Source: Leptolyngbyaceae cyanobacterium CSSed165cm_216 | GTDB lineage: Bacteria > Cyanobacteriota > Cyanobacteriia > Phormidesmidales > Phormidesmidaceae | Length of the DNA stretch: 24,266 nt | NCBI GenBank assembly: GCA_007135385.1 | Contig: SLIY01000012.1 | Span: 1 to 24,266 of the forward strand | Direction: 5' to 3' | Shown here: positions 15,015 through 22,865 of the stretch, in pieces | Position numbering within the stretch: the first letter of the stretch is position 1 | How the letters are laid out: each line of letters begins with the position of its first letter | The notes under the pieces: model-generated | Seen by the model: only the letters and a program-made list of their open reading frames with translations | Database searches by the model: none | What the model was told of the DNA's origin: nothing | Position numbers and translations under genes: made by a program

Positions 15015-15722
15015 TCAAGCCGTTGTGACGACTTGGTTTGGTAGCAACCAGTCGAGGGGTAGGGCTGTGGCGGCTTCAGCCAGAGTTACCCTATCGTCTG
15101 GTTGACTTAAATAGGGAATCGTGCCCAGTACCGGCACCTGAGTCAGTTCTGTGATTAGATCGGCTGGGGCCCATTGGTCTAGGGTCTCTGGGGGCACTGG
15201 CTGGGGGCAGTTGAGGATAATGCCCCTTAGGTCTAGCTTGGTCTGGCGAGCAAGAGCCACGTTGGCAACAGCCTGGGCGATCGCCCCCAACTTGACTGGT
15301 ACCACCAGCACCACAGGCAGGTGCCAGGCCGCAGCTAGATCAGCTACTGTCAGTTCCCGAGTAACTGGCGAGCCTAAGCCTCCCAGCCCTTCGACCAATA
15401 CCCAAGGGTAGTGTTGAATAGCAGCGTCCAAGGTGGTCCAGGCTAGGGCCAAATCGATGGTACGCCCTTCTAGGGCTGCGGCTACGGGCGGGGCCAGGGG
15501 AGCTTCAAAATACTGAGGAGTGATGGCCGATAGGTCCCGACTGGGGAAAAACAATCGCTGGTAGCGTTCGCGATCCCCCACTCCCGACTGCCAGGGCTTG
15601 ATCAGGCCTAGGGGGCGATCGCTGTAGGTCGCCTGCCAATGGGCAATCAAAACACTGGTGACCACTGTCTTACCCACATCAGTATCGGTGCCAGCGATCA
15701 ATAAGGCATTTAGAGAGACCAT
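15015..15722 (-). CDS. bioD: ATP-dependent dethiobiotin synthetase
   Basis: BioD closes the ureido ring of dethiobiotin from 7,8-diaminopelargonate, CO2 and ATP, the penultimate step of biotin synthesis, in the cytosol. The 235-aa product has the P-loop GTDTDVGKT at residues 11-19, the KPWQSG motif with Lys42, and VEGLGGLGSPVT, the equivalent of the usual VEGAGG. The frame is open far upstream into the kinase gene, but ATG 15722 begins at the normal BioD N-terminus (MVSLNALLIAGTD). No other bio gene is in the window. It lies 58 bases after the kinase gene on the same strand, so co-transcription is possible; the ribosome site is weak. Confidence 0.94.
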   Translation of the reverse strand: MVSLNALLIAGTDTDVGKTVVTSVLIAHWQATYSDRPLGLIKPWQSGVGDRERYQRLFFPSRDLSAITPQYFEAPLAPPVAAALEGRTIDLALAWTTLDAAIQHYPWVLVEGLGGLGSPVTRELTVADLAAAWHLPVVLVVPVKLGAIAQAVANVALARQTKLDLRGIILNCPQPVPPETLDQWAPADLITELTQVPVLGTIPYLSQPDDRVTLAEAATALPLDWLLPNQVVTTA

Positions 15723-15780
15723 AGAGCAAGTATGTTTAATGGTGGATTGGTAAGGATGGGCAGGGCAGGAGCCGACAGCA

Positions 15781-17658
15781 CTAGTTGACCGCCACCCGCA
15801 AGGTATAGTCGGACGGACGTGGGGCTTTGACATCCACCAGGTAATCTCCCCCCTGGGGCAGCTGCCCTTGCCAAGACAGCACCCGTGATGCATCGGGAAT
15901 CAACTCTCCGCCAGGAAAGCGCACATCTAGGGTAACGGGGCCTGAGACCGTAGGCAGGTCAAGGGAAAGCATCTGGCCCGAGCGGGCATTCACCACATAG
16001 CGGCGGGTGCGATTCTGGCTAACCTGCCCCGATACCTGCACACTGGTTTGACCCGAGGGAATCTGAATCCGTTGCTCTGTCACATTTGGTTCGGGTTCCG
16101 GTTCTGGCTCCGGGGTTGGCTCTGGATCTGGGGTTGGCTCGGGTTCCGGTTCCGGCTCGGGGGCGGCACTCAGGCTCACCTCCAGTTCGTAGTTGCTTTG
16201 CTCCAGTCCCTGTACCGGGCGCAGTTGAATGGTGTATTCCCCCCGACTAGGCAAAGTCCCCTGCCAACGGGGCACCCGCTCAGCCGCTGATTCCACCGGT
16301 TGCCCTTGGGGGGTGAGTACGGTTAACAGCACCCCTTCCCCAACCATCCGGGCTAGCAGCACTTGGCCATCCTCCGCAGACAGCCGGTAGTTGATGGTTT
16401 CATTACTACGCAGACTGCCCGTTACAGTTCTGCTCTGGCCTGGGGAAAGGCGCAGGGTCTGGTTAAATTCCACCGGTCGATCCGGAGCTGGCTCCACGGG
16501 GTCAGGGGTAGGGGTGGGGGTGGGCGATGGGTCGAGGGTGATTTCTGGGGTTGGGGTTGGGGTGGTTTGGGGCGGGCGGTTCAGCAGGCTCACCACTGTC
16601 CAACCGCCGAGGCCCGCCACCAAGGCCAGAACGCCGCCGATGGCGGCTACCGCCCAGGGATTTTCCCACACAGAGGAGTCTTCGTTGATGGCAGGGGGGC
16701 CATAGGTGGTGGGCGGAATCGGAGATGGGGCCGCCACTTGAGTCGGCTGATATTGTCGCCCCACCGCCACGGTTCGCACCTGGGATGGGGGCGGGGCGGG
16801 GCGCGTCCCTGTTTGCTTTGCCGTATTGCTGGCCCCTAGGGCCTGGGCGATTTCGCTGACCGATTGATAGCGATCGCCAGGTCGGTAGCTAATGGCTCGA
16901 TTTAACACCTGAGCCAGGCCTGGGCTAACGCTGGCAAAGGGTTGCCAATTCCAAGTCAGGTTGACATCGTCGAACAGATCCTGGGGTTCTTTGCCGGTCA
17001 GCAGCACAATGGTGGTCACCGCCAGGGCATAGAGGTCACTGCTGGGGTAGGCCCGCCCTGACTGAATTTGTTCGCTAGGGGCATAGCCTAGCTTGCCCAC
17101 CGAGGTGGCATGGGTAGAGGTCTCGGCCATTTGGATGCGGGTGACGACCTCTTTGACCACCCCGAAATCAATTAAGATCGGCAGGCTATCGCTCTGCCGC
17201 TGCATAATATTTTCGGGGCTGATGTCCCGGTGAATAATGCCTTTGCTATGGATGTGGGCCAACACCGGCAGCATGTGCTGCAAAAACTGCCGCACTTCTG
17301 CCTCAGAAAAGGTCATCCCTTGGGTCAACCGTTGGTTGAGCAAGTCTCTATAGGTGGTGCCATCGATAAAATCCTGCACCAAAAACAGTCGCTGGTCCTC
17401 TTCAAAGATGGCTTGGAATTTGGGAATCTGAGGGTGGTTAATGTTGTAGAGAATATTGGCTTCCCGCTGGAACAATTCCAGCGACTTATCAGAAAACTTA
17501 TCCCCCTGCTGAGGCTCCAATTCCTTGATGGCACAGCGTTCATTAAAACGACCGACATCTTCGGCCAAATACGTGCGCCCAAAGCCTCCCTGGCCCAGCA
17601 ATTGCAGCACACGATAGCGATTTTGAAGGGTGGTTCCGGGGGAAATGGTGGATGGCAT
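15781..17658 (-). CDS. Transmembrane Ser/Thr protein kinase with duplicated extracytoplasmic module
   Basis: A 625-aa Hanks-type kinase. The catalytic domain spans about residues 15-275: glycine loop LGQGGFGRTY, Lys45 in CAIKEL, Glu66, HRDISPEN at 143-150, DFG at 164-166 and GYAPSEQ at 191-197. The usual Lys two residues after the catalytic Asp is Ser. A Pro-rich linker with RTVAVGRQYQP leads to one membrane helix (about 335-359). Outside are a PT-rich spacer, a beta-rich module (about 396-497), a Pro-Glu repeat linker (about 500-526) and a second copy of the module to the end; RWQGTLPSRGEYTIQL in the first matches SWQGQLPQGGDYLVDV in the second. The modules resemble pre-peptidase C-terminal folds and may sense an envelope ligand. 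Signal and targets are unknown. bioD follows. Confidence 0.94.
   Translation of the reverse strand: MPSTISPGTTLQNRYRVLQLLGQGGFGRTYLAEDVGRFNERCAIKELEPQQGDKFSDKSLELFQREANILYNINHPQIPKFQAIFEEDQRLFLVQDFIDGTTYRDLLNQRLTQGMTFSEAEVRQFLQHMLPVLAHIHSKGIIHRDISPENIMQRQSDSLPILIDFGVVKEVVTRIQMAETSTHATSVGKLGYAPSEQIQSGRAYPSSDLYALAVTTIVLLTGKEPQDLFDDVNLTWNWQPFASVSPGLAQVLNRAISYRPGDRYQSVSEIAQALGASNTAKQTGTRPAPPPSQVRTVAVGRQYQPTQVAAPSPIPPTTYGPPAINEDSSVWENPWAVAAIGGVLALVAGLGGWTVVSLLNRPPQTTPTPTPEITLDPSPTPTPTPDPVEPAPDRPVEFNQTLRLSPGQSRTVTGSLRSNETINYRLSAEDGQVLLARMVGEGVLLTVLTPQGQPVESAAERVPRWQGTLPSRGEYTIQLRPVQGLEQSNYELEVSLSAAPEPEPEPEPTPDPEPTPEPEPEPEPNVTEQRIQIPSGQTSVQVSGQVSQNRTRRYVVNARSGQMLSLDLPTVSGPVTLDVRFPGGELIPDASRVLSWQGQLPQGGDYLVDVKAPRPSDYTLRVAVN
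16087..16170 (-). repeat. Pro-Glu coding repeat in the kinase gene
   Basis: Degenerate GGTTCCGG/GGTTCTGG units encode alternating Pro-Glu and Pro-Thr-Pro-Asp, a stiff acidic linker between the two outer modules. A second, PT-rich tract lies at about 16500-16570. Such tracts are likely to vary in length between strains. Confidence 0.7.
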
Positions 17659-18075
17659 AGCTCGGTTTAGTCAAACACTCAGTTTCGGGTTTGGTTTTAG
17701 AGGCAGAAGGGCAGAGGGGCTACATCAAAGCATAGCGCCATCAGGTTATAGCTCCATCAGTTTACTGTGCCTCAGTTGGCCGTGGGGCGATCGAGGGACA
17801 GTGGCTGCGCTGGGACCATGCCATCCACAGATCAGACAAAGGTCGCCTGAATTTTTCGCGGCATACAGTAATTGTGAAGTCTTGGGGGATAGGCACGTCT
17901 AGGGGCAAGGGGGAATTTACTATATTAGCGGGGGTAACCTCCTGCCTGGAAGCCGAGATTTCCCTCTGTAAGAATAGTGATAGGTCAAGACTAGGCATCA
18001 GGCGTATAGATTGGGTAATGCCAACCGGCAGGCCGGGGGCACGACCTCGCCTAAAAGCATTCCAAGGATACTGAC
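17659..18075. other. Divergent promoter region between the kinase and GTPase genes
   Basis: No gene is supported; the frames seen here lack protein-like features. It holds a 16-base imperfect tandem repeat (17734-17749, 17750-17765; AGCGCCATCAGGTTAT and AGCTCCATCAGTTTAC) nearer the kinase. On the minus strand this repeat also contains TATAAC, a possible -10. A TATATT box (17921-17926) and a TATAGA box (18005-18010) face the GTPase gene, neither with a good -35. Confidence 0.45.
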
Positions 18076-19749
18076 ATGGCATTGAAGCGACCAATATTAG
18101 TGGGAGGGTTAGGACTGTCGGCCACCCTATGGCTGCTAGAAACAGTGCATTTCAACATTTTCGACAGTTCTACCCTGCTGAGTGCCATGGCTGTAGGGAC
18201 TGGAATTTGGTGGTGGCGAGGCCGCGATCGTCCTTCCGTCCCTCCACGTCCCATTGCCCCCCCCGTGGTCGATCGCACCAGAGTCACTGGGCAACTTCAG
18301 GCTTTAGACCGCCTAATCGATACCCTGGCCGCAGAAACGGCAGATTGTCCCCCTGGGTTAACCCTGGATGACGGAGTGCTGGAGGACTACCGCCAGCGCT
18401 GTCAGCAACTCCACCAAGCCCTGGATCGAGAATCCCTAACGATTGCCGTCGTCGGCGATGCCAACACAGGTAAAAGCACCTTGATCCGGCTACTCACCCA
18501 AACGGGGGAGTCCCAGCCTGATCCACTCTTTCCTGATGTCACCTTTAGGGAAGTCTCCCTCTCGCCAGAGCCCCCCTTGATGTTGGAGAAGGCCTTAGGG
18601 TTTCCCCAAGAGGAGGCCGATTTCACGGCAGAATCAACTGTCCCGATGGTGGCCAATGTTACCCTGGCCGATGACGATGCCCTGCTGCTGGTCACCGATG
18701 GCGATATTACCGCCTCCTGGTTTGCGCTACTCAAGACCAGAGTGCTAACCGGCCAGGGGGCGATTCTCGTGTTTAATAAATCTGACCACTACGATGGGGC
18801 GGATCAACACACGATTATCAGCCAGTTGCACCAACGGGTCGATACTCTACCGGTTCCAGTGCCCGTCGTGCAGACCATCGCCGCCCCCCGTCCAATTAAA
18901 GTACGTCGCCACCAGGCCGACGGCACCATCCAGGAAACGATGGAAACGGTAGCCCCGAAGCTAGACTCTCTCCACCCCGCCCTAGAGGCGACGATCGCGG
19001 CTACCCCCGCCCTAGTTACTGCCACCACTCTACGGCAGGTAGAATCCCTGCGGCAGCAGGTGCAGACTACCCTCAACCAGCGGCGACGGCAGCGGGCCAT
19101 GCCCCTGATTGAGCAACTGCAATGGGTGGCGGCGGCAACGGCCTTTGCCAATCCTGTGCCCACGTTGGATGTGCTGGCCACTGTGGCAATTAATGGCCAG
19201 TTAATGATGGACTTGGGCAAAATCTACGGCTTCAACCTGTCCCTGGATGAAGCCAAGACGGCCGCAGGCAATCTGGCTAGTTTGACCGTCAAGCTGGGCT
19301 TGGTGGAACTCTCAACCCAACTGCTAACGGCGGTGCTGAAGGGCCACTTTGCCACCTATGTCGCAGGTGGCATGGTGCAGGGTATGAGCGCCGCCTACTT
19401 GACCCGCATGGCTGGCCTCAGTCTGGTGGATTATTTTGAACAAGCCGCCCTAGCCGGTACATCAACGACGGCGTTGTCCTGGAGCGCGATCGCCGATCGC
19501 CTGCAAACGGTGATTCAGCAAAACCGTCAGGTCAGCCTGGTACGCCGCCTGGTCAGTCAAGGGATTGATATTCTCAAACCCAGCCCAGCCCCCAGCCCAG
19601 CCCCCAGCCCAGCCCCCAGCCCAGCCTTAGAATCTACCACCGCTGCCGTGATCACGCTCACAGCAGACAAGTCAACCACCACCGAGGCTGTGCCCCTCGC
19701 CACCCATTCCCCAACCCAACCGCCTATCTCCCATCATTCCCCCCCCTAG
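18076..19749 (+). CDS. GTPase-like DUF697 membrane protein, G3 motif missing
   Basis: A 557-aa protein. Two short hydrophobic segments (about residues 6-24 and 34-48, the second ending GIWWWRGRDR) are followed by a Ras-like G domain: G1 GDANTGKS at 127-134 and G4 NKSD at 234-237. Between them no DxxG (G3) is found; the region reads LEKALGFPQEEADFTAEST and then DALLLVTDGDITASWF, which aligns with ADLILFVVAGDITGAEY in the next gene. A helical DUF697-type domain follows from about 340 to 480 (NPVPTLDVLATVAINGQL). The tail holds four PSPA repeats and a Pro/Ser/Thr-rich end. ATG 18076 has AAGGA eight bases upstream. Function unknown; a membrane-associated, perhaps non-hydrolysing, partner of its neighbour is an inference. 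Confidence 0.85.
   Translation: MALKRPILVGGLGLSATLWLLETVHFNIFDSSTLLSAMAVGTGIWWWRGRDRPSVPPRPIAPPVVDRTRVTGQLQALDRLIDTLAAETADCPPGLTLDDGVLEDYRQRCQQLHQALDRESLTIAVVGDANTGKSTLIRLLTQTGESQPDPLFPDVTFREVSLSPEPPLMLEKALGFPQEEADFTAESTVPMVANVTLADDDALLLVTDGDITASWFALLKTRVLTGQGAILVFNKSDHYDGADQHTIISQLHQRVDTLPVPVPVVQTIAAPRPIKVRRHQADGTIQETMETVAPKLDSLHPALEATIAATPALVTATTLRQVESLRQQVQTTLNQRRRQRAMPLIEQLQWVAAATAFANPVPTLDVLATVAINGQLMMDLGKIYGFNLSLDEAKTAAGNLASLTVKLGLVELSTQLLTAVLKGHFATYVAGGMVQGMSAAYLTRMAGLSLVDYFEQAALAGTSTTALSWSAIADRLQTVIQQNRQVSLVRRLVSQGIDILKPSPAPSPAPSPAPSPALESTTAAVITLTADKSTTTEAVPLATHSPTQPPISHHSPP
19579..19626 (+). repeat. Four perfect 12-bp tandem repeats in the GTPase-like gene
   Basis: CCCAGCCCAGCC is repeated four times in frame and encodes PSPA four times (residues 502-517). 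This is a probable slippage-prone, length-variable tail. Confidence 0.9.
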
Positions 19750-19891
19750 CCCCCTCCCGGCCAGGGCAGACACACCGGTCTGCCCCTACCCCACCTCTCA
19801 CAACTCACAACTCCCCCATTCCCCACCAGGACGGACACCCAGGTCTGCCCCTACACCCCCACCTCCCCACTGCCTAACTCCCCCACTCCCC
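19750..19891. repeat. C-rich tract with two copies of a dispersed repeat
   Basis: Between the two GTPase genes the plus strand is very rich in C and poor in G. It carries GGGCAGACACACCGGTCTGCCCCTAC-like copies at 19764-19788 and 19828-19854; the first can fold through GGGCAGAC/GTCTGCCC. Short CTCACAACTCACAACTCC and CCCCACTCCCC runs fill the rest. No promoter or ribosome site for the downstream gene is visible. Confidence 0.7.
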
Positions 19892-21277
19892 GTGACCTCA
19901 CCCCCAACCCTACTCACCCGCACCCGTCAAACCCTCACCCAGGCGATCGCCCGTTACTCGGCGACGCTACAACGTAGTGGGGCCGACCCTAACCCCCACA
20001 CGGCTGCCATGAAGACTGGGCTGGGGCAGTTGGAAAGTCTGAACACCAAATTGGAATCTCGCTGTTTGCGAGTGGCGGTGTTTGGCTTGGTCAGCCGGGG
20101 CAAGTCAGCGGTAATTAACGCCCTAGTGGGGGAAGCGGTGCTGGAAACCGGCCCCCTGCATGGGGTAACCCGCTGGCCCCGCTCCGTGTATTGGCAACCC
20201 CAGGGGGATGGTTTGGCCCTAGCGGAACCCTGGCAAGTAGAGCTGATCGACACCCCTGGCTTGGACGAAGTGGGCGGGGATCTGCGGGCTGACATGGCCC
20301 AGTCAGTGGCCCAACAGGCCGATCTGATTTTGTTTGTGGTGGCGGGTGATATTACCGGGGCTGAATATCAGGCCCTGGTGACCCTGCATCAGCAGCAAAA
20401 GCCCCTATTGCTGGTGTTCAATAAAACCGATCTGTATCCCGATGTCGATCGCCAGCAGATGTACGCTAGCCTCAGTCAACTCTGGCAAACCCTGGGGGGC
20501 ACCCGTAGCCCGCTGACCGTCGATGATGTGATTATGGTGGCCGCTAGCCCGGCCCCCCTGCCAGTGCGCACCGAATGGCCCGATGGGCGGGTCAGTCAAG
20601 ATTGGGAGCCGGTTCCCGCCGCGATCGCCCCCCTTAAAACCGCTCTATTCACCATCTTGCAGCAGGATGGCCCTGCCCTAGTGGCCCTCAACGCCCTGCG
20701 TAGTGCCCGTACCATCGAGGCTGACCTGGTGGGGCATGTCAGCCAGGTGCATGCCAGCCAAGCCGATAATCTAATCTGGCAGTTTGCCAAATATAAGGCC
20801 GCTGCGGTGGCGCTCAACCCCATTGCCGGTCTTGACCTGGTGGGGGGTATAGTCAGTGATCTGATCATGATTCGCACCCTGGCTCGTCTCTATGACTTGC
20901 CGATGACCAACTACGAAGCCGGTCGGCTCTGGAAAGCGGTGCTCAAAAGCTCAGGTATTTTACTGCTGAGTCAAGTGGGCAGTGGCCTGCTCGGGGCCGG
21001 TAAAACCACCGCAGCGCTAGTCAGCCTGGTGGATAGCCCCACTGGTTTGGCCGCCCTGGCTGGGGCGATGACAGCCCAAGCCAGCGCCGCTGGATACGGC
21101 ACCTATGCGGTTGGCAAGGCGACCAAAACCTATCTAGAGCAGGGATGCACTTGGGGGCCGGAAGGGATCAGTGCTACCCTGGCTCATATTTTGGCGGATA
21201 CCGATACTTCTGCTACTCTGGCCCGTCTGCGGCTAGAGGTGCAGACCAGCCTAGCGGGCACTGCTTTAGAGCCTTAA
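19892..21277 (+). CDS. GTPase with C-terminal DUF697 domain
   Basis: A 461-aa protein with a complete Era/TrmE-like G domain: G1 GLVSRGKS at residues 65-72, a Thr in HGVTRWPR as G2 candidate, G3 DTPGLDEVGG, G4 NKTDLYP and G5-like VAASPAPLP. A helical DUF697 domain follows (about 285-435): FAKYKAAAVALNPIAGLDLV, GGIVSDLIMIRTLARLYDLP, then glycine/alanine-rich hydrophobic stretches that may insert in or lie on a membrane. It is paralogous to the preceding gene. The GTG 19892 start lies in a C-rich tract with no ribosome site, so the true start is uncertain; the ATG at 20009 would still keep the whole G domain. The role of this cyanobacterial family is not known to me. Confidence 0.9.
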   Translation: MTSPPTLLTRTRQTLTQAIARYSATLQRSGADPNPHTAAMKTGLGQLESLNTKLESRCLRVAVFGLVSRGKSAVINALVGEAVLETGPLHGVTRWPRSVYWQPQGDGLALAEPWQVELIDTPGLDEVGGDLRADMAQSVAQQADLILFVVAGDITGAEYQALVTLHQQQKPLLLVFNKTDLYPDVDRQQMYASLSQLWQTLGGTRSPLTVDDVIMVAASPAPLPVRTEWPDGRVSQDWEPVPAAIAPLKTALFTILQQDGPALVALNALRSARTIEADLVGHVSQVHASQADNLIWQFAKYKAAAVALNPIAGLDLVGGIVSDLIMIRTLARLYDLPMTNYEAGRLWKAVLKSSGILLLSQVGSGLLGAGKTTAALVSLVDSPTGLAALAGAMTAQASAAGYGTYAVGKATKTYLEQGCTWGPEGISATLAHILADTDTSATLARLRLEVQTSLAGTALEP

Positions 21278-21297
21278 ATGTTTTAGGGCCTTAAATG
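21265..21297. repeat. Small tandem duplication across a stop codon
   Basis: TTTAGAGCCTTAAATG (21265-21280) is repeated as TTTAGGGCCTTAAATG (21282-21297), 15 of 16 identical at a 17-base period. The first copy contains the stop codon of the GTPase gene. Confidence 0.75.
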
Positions 21298-21333
21298 ATA
21301 CCAAGACTACATGGGCTCACAAAAAAGTGTGCC

Positions 21334-21344
21334 TATACTATAAA
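21334..21344 (+). promoter_or_regulatory. Candidate -10 for pyk
   Basis: Overlapping TATACT (21334-21339) and TATAAA (21339-21344) lie about 30 bases before ATG 21372. No good -35 is present, so a single -10-dependent or regulated promoter is possible. Confidence 0.4.
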
Positions 21345-21371
21345 GCGACCTTCGTTTATTGGTCCTGCTCT

Positions 21372-22793
21372 ATGGATCCATTGCCCCGGCGTACTAAAAT
21401 CGTGGCCACCATTGGCCCTGCCAGCAGCTCTAAAGCTACCCTAAAACAGATGATTGATGCTGGCATGAATGTGGCTCGTCTGAACTTTTCCCATGGCAGC
21501 TACGACGACCATGCCCGGATGATTACCCTGCTACGGGAGGTGTCAGAAGAGCATAATGCCCCGATTACGCTGCTGCAAGACTTACAGGGACCTAAAATTC
21601 GGGTAGGGCAGCTGCCTGGGGGCGAAGTGCAGCTTGAGGGAGGCATGACGATTGATTTGCTGCCCCTGGACGAGGTTGAGGGGATTCCCGGCGGTATCGG
21701 CATTGACTACCCTTACTTGGCCGAAGAAGCCCAGCCGGGTATGCAGATTTTGCTGGACGATGGCCTGCTAGAACTACAAGTAGTCCAGGTGAATGCCCCC
21801 AAAGTCACCTGCCAGGTGGTGCAGGGGGGCTGTTTGAAAAGCCGTAAAGGGGTTAACCTGCCAGACCTGAATCTGCGGCTGCCTTCCTTAACTGACAAAG
21901 ACAAGCAGGACGTGGCCTTTGGGGTCTCCCAAGGGGTCGATATTATGTCTCTGAGCTTTGTCCGCCAGGCCGAGGATATTCTCACCCTCAAGGCACTGTT
22001 AGCCTCCCATGGGGCTGATCACATTCCGGTTCTGGCCAAGATCGAAAAACCCCAGGCCATCCACAACTTAGAGAGCATTTTGGCCACTGTCGATGCGGTG
22101 ATGGTGGCCCGGGGTGACCTAGGGGTGGAGATGCGGGCTGAAAAGGTACCCATGTTGCAAAAACGGATTATCCGTGAGTGCAACCTCCGCAGTATTCCGG
22201 TGATCACAGCGACCCAAATGCTGGATAGCATGATCCATAATCCCCGCCCTACGCGGGCTGAAGCCAGTGATGTGGCCAATGCCATTATCGATGGTACCGA
22301 TGCGGTGATGCTGTCTGGGGAATCAGCGATCGGGGCCTTTCCGATCCAGTCGGTGCAGATGTTGGCGCGTATTGCCAGCGATGTGGAACAGGACCTGCGA
22401 TTCATTAACCACCCAGCCGCTAAAAGCGATGAAACCCATGCCCTGAGTGAATCTCTTAACATCATTGATGACACGCTGAAACTAAAGGCGATCGTGTGCT
22501 TCACAGAAACGGGCTACACCGCCACCATTGCCTCGGGCGAGCGGCCCCAGGCTCCTGTGGTCGCCTTTACCCCGAACGATCGGGTCTATCACTGGATGAA
22601 TTTGATCTGGGGGGTAAAGCCGATTTTGCTGGCTGAAAACCCCTCTAACTTTGAAGCCATGACCGAAACCGCCGAGCAGTTTTTGCGGACGACGGGGATG
22701 GCCGACCCAGGGGATAGATTATTGATCATGGGGGGTGTGCCGGCCCACAACCATCAGGGCACGAACTTCATTAAGATCCATAGAATACACTAA
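21372..22793 (+). CDS. pyk: Pyruvate kinase (short form)
   Basis: Pyruvate kinase converts phosphoenolpyruvate and ADP to pyruvate and ATP in lower glycolysis. The 473-aa product starts MDPLPRRTKIVATIGPAS and contains NVARLNFSHGSYDDH, the B-domain DLQGPKIRVG, the catalytic region AKIEKPQAI, MVARGDLGVEM and the signature TATQMLDSMIHNPRPTRAEA with SDVANAIIDGTDAVMLSGES. The length matches the short bacterial form, close to Synechocystis Pyk1; it lacks the C-terminal PEP-utiliser extension of the longer cyanobacterial isoform. The frame is open to a GTG at 21327, but that part overlaps the likely promoter, so ATG 21372 is used; no clear ribosome site. The gene is convergent with the flavoprotein gene. 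Confidence 0.96.
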   Translation: MDPLPRRTKIVATIGPASSSKATLKQMIDAGMNVARLNFSHGSYDDHARMITLLREVSEEHNAPITLLQDLQGPKIRVGQLPGGEVQLEGGMTIDLLPLDEVEGIPGGIGIDYPYLAEEAQPGMQILLDDGLLELQVVQVNAPKVTCQVVQGGCLKSRKGVNLPDLNLRLPSLTDKDKQDVAFGVSQGVDIMSLSFVRQAEDILTLKALLASHGADHIPVLAKIEKPQAIHNLESILATVDAVMVARGDLGVEMRAEKVPMLQKRIIRECNLRSIPVITATQMLDSMIHNPRPTRAEASDVANAIIDGTDAVMLSGESAIGAFPIQSVQMLARIASDVEQDLRFINHPAAKSDETHALSESLNIIDDTLKLKAIVCFTETGYTATIASGERPQAPVVAFTPNDRVYHWMNLIWGVKPILLAENPSNFEAMTETAEQFLRTTGMADPGDRLLIMGGVPAHNHQGTNFIKIHRIH

Positions 22794-22810
22794 CTGTCCA
22801 TCATTACGGC

Positions 22811-22845
22811 GATGGGCACGGGCTTTCGCCCTTTGCCCATCCTAC
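22811..22845. repeat. REP-like hairpin between convergent genes (dispersed repeat, copy 3)
   Basis: GATGGGCA (22811-22818) pairs with TGCCCATC (22834-22841), with an inner GGGC-TTTC-GCCC hairpin. The reverse complement reads GTAGGATGGGCAAAGGGCGA, whose GTAGG-TGGGCA start matches the copies at 13591 and 14965. Its position after both stop codons suggests it also ends transcription from both sides. Confidence 0.72.
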
Positions 22846-22865
22846 ATTTAATCACTAGGCACTAT

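Noticed and set aside
15723..15893. Upstream extension of bioD into the kinase gene
   Set aside because: The extra 57 codons are read from the kinase 3' end in another frame, and BioD homology begins at ATG 15722.
16363..16839. 158-aa plus-strand frame, Gly/Arg-rich, inside the kinase gene
   Set aside because: Its odd composition is the reverse of the kinase Pro-rich linker, not a real glycine-rich protein.
17762..18094. 110-aa minus-strand frame overlapping the start of the first GTPase gene
   Set aside because: No ribosome site, irregular composition, and it would cross the divergent promoter region.
19750..19891. CRISPR-like array, because of the repeated GGTCTGCCCCTAC
   Set aside because: Only two unequal copies with no regular spacers; it fits a dispersed intergenic repeat.
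22019..22504. 161-aa minus-strand frame inside pyk
   Set aside because: Antisense shadow of the pyruvate kinase catalytic region; Ser/Arg-rich and without a domain.
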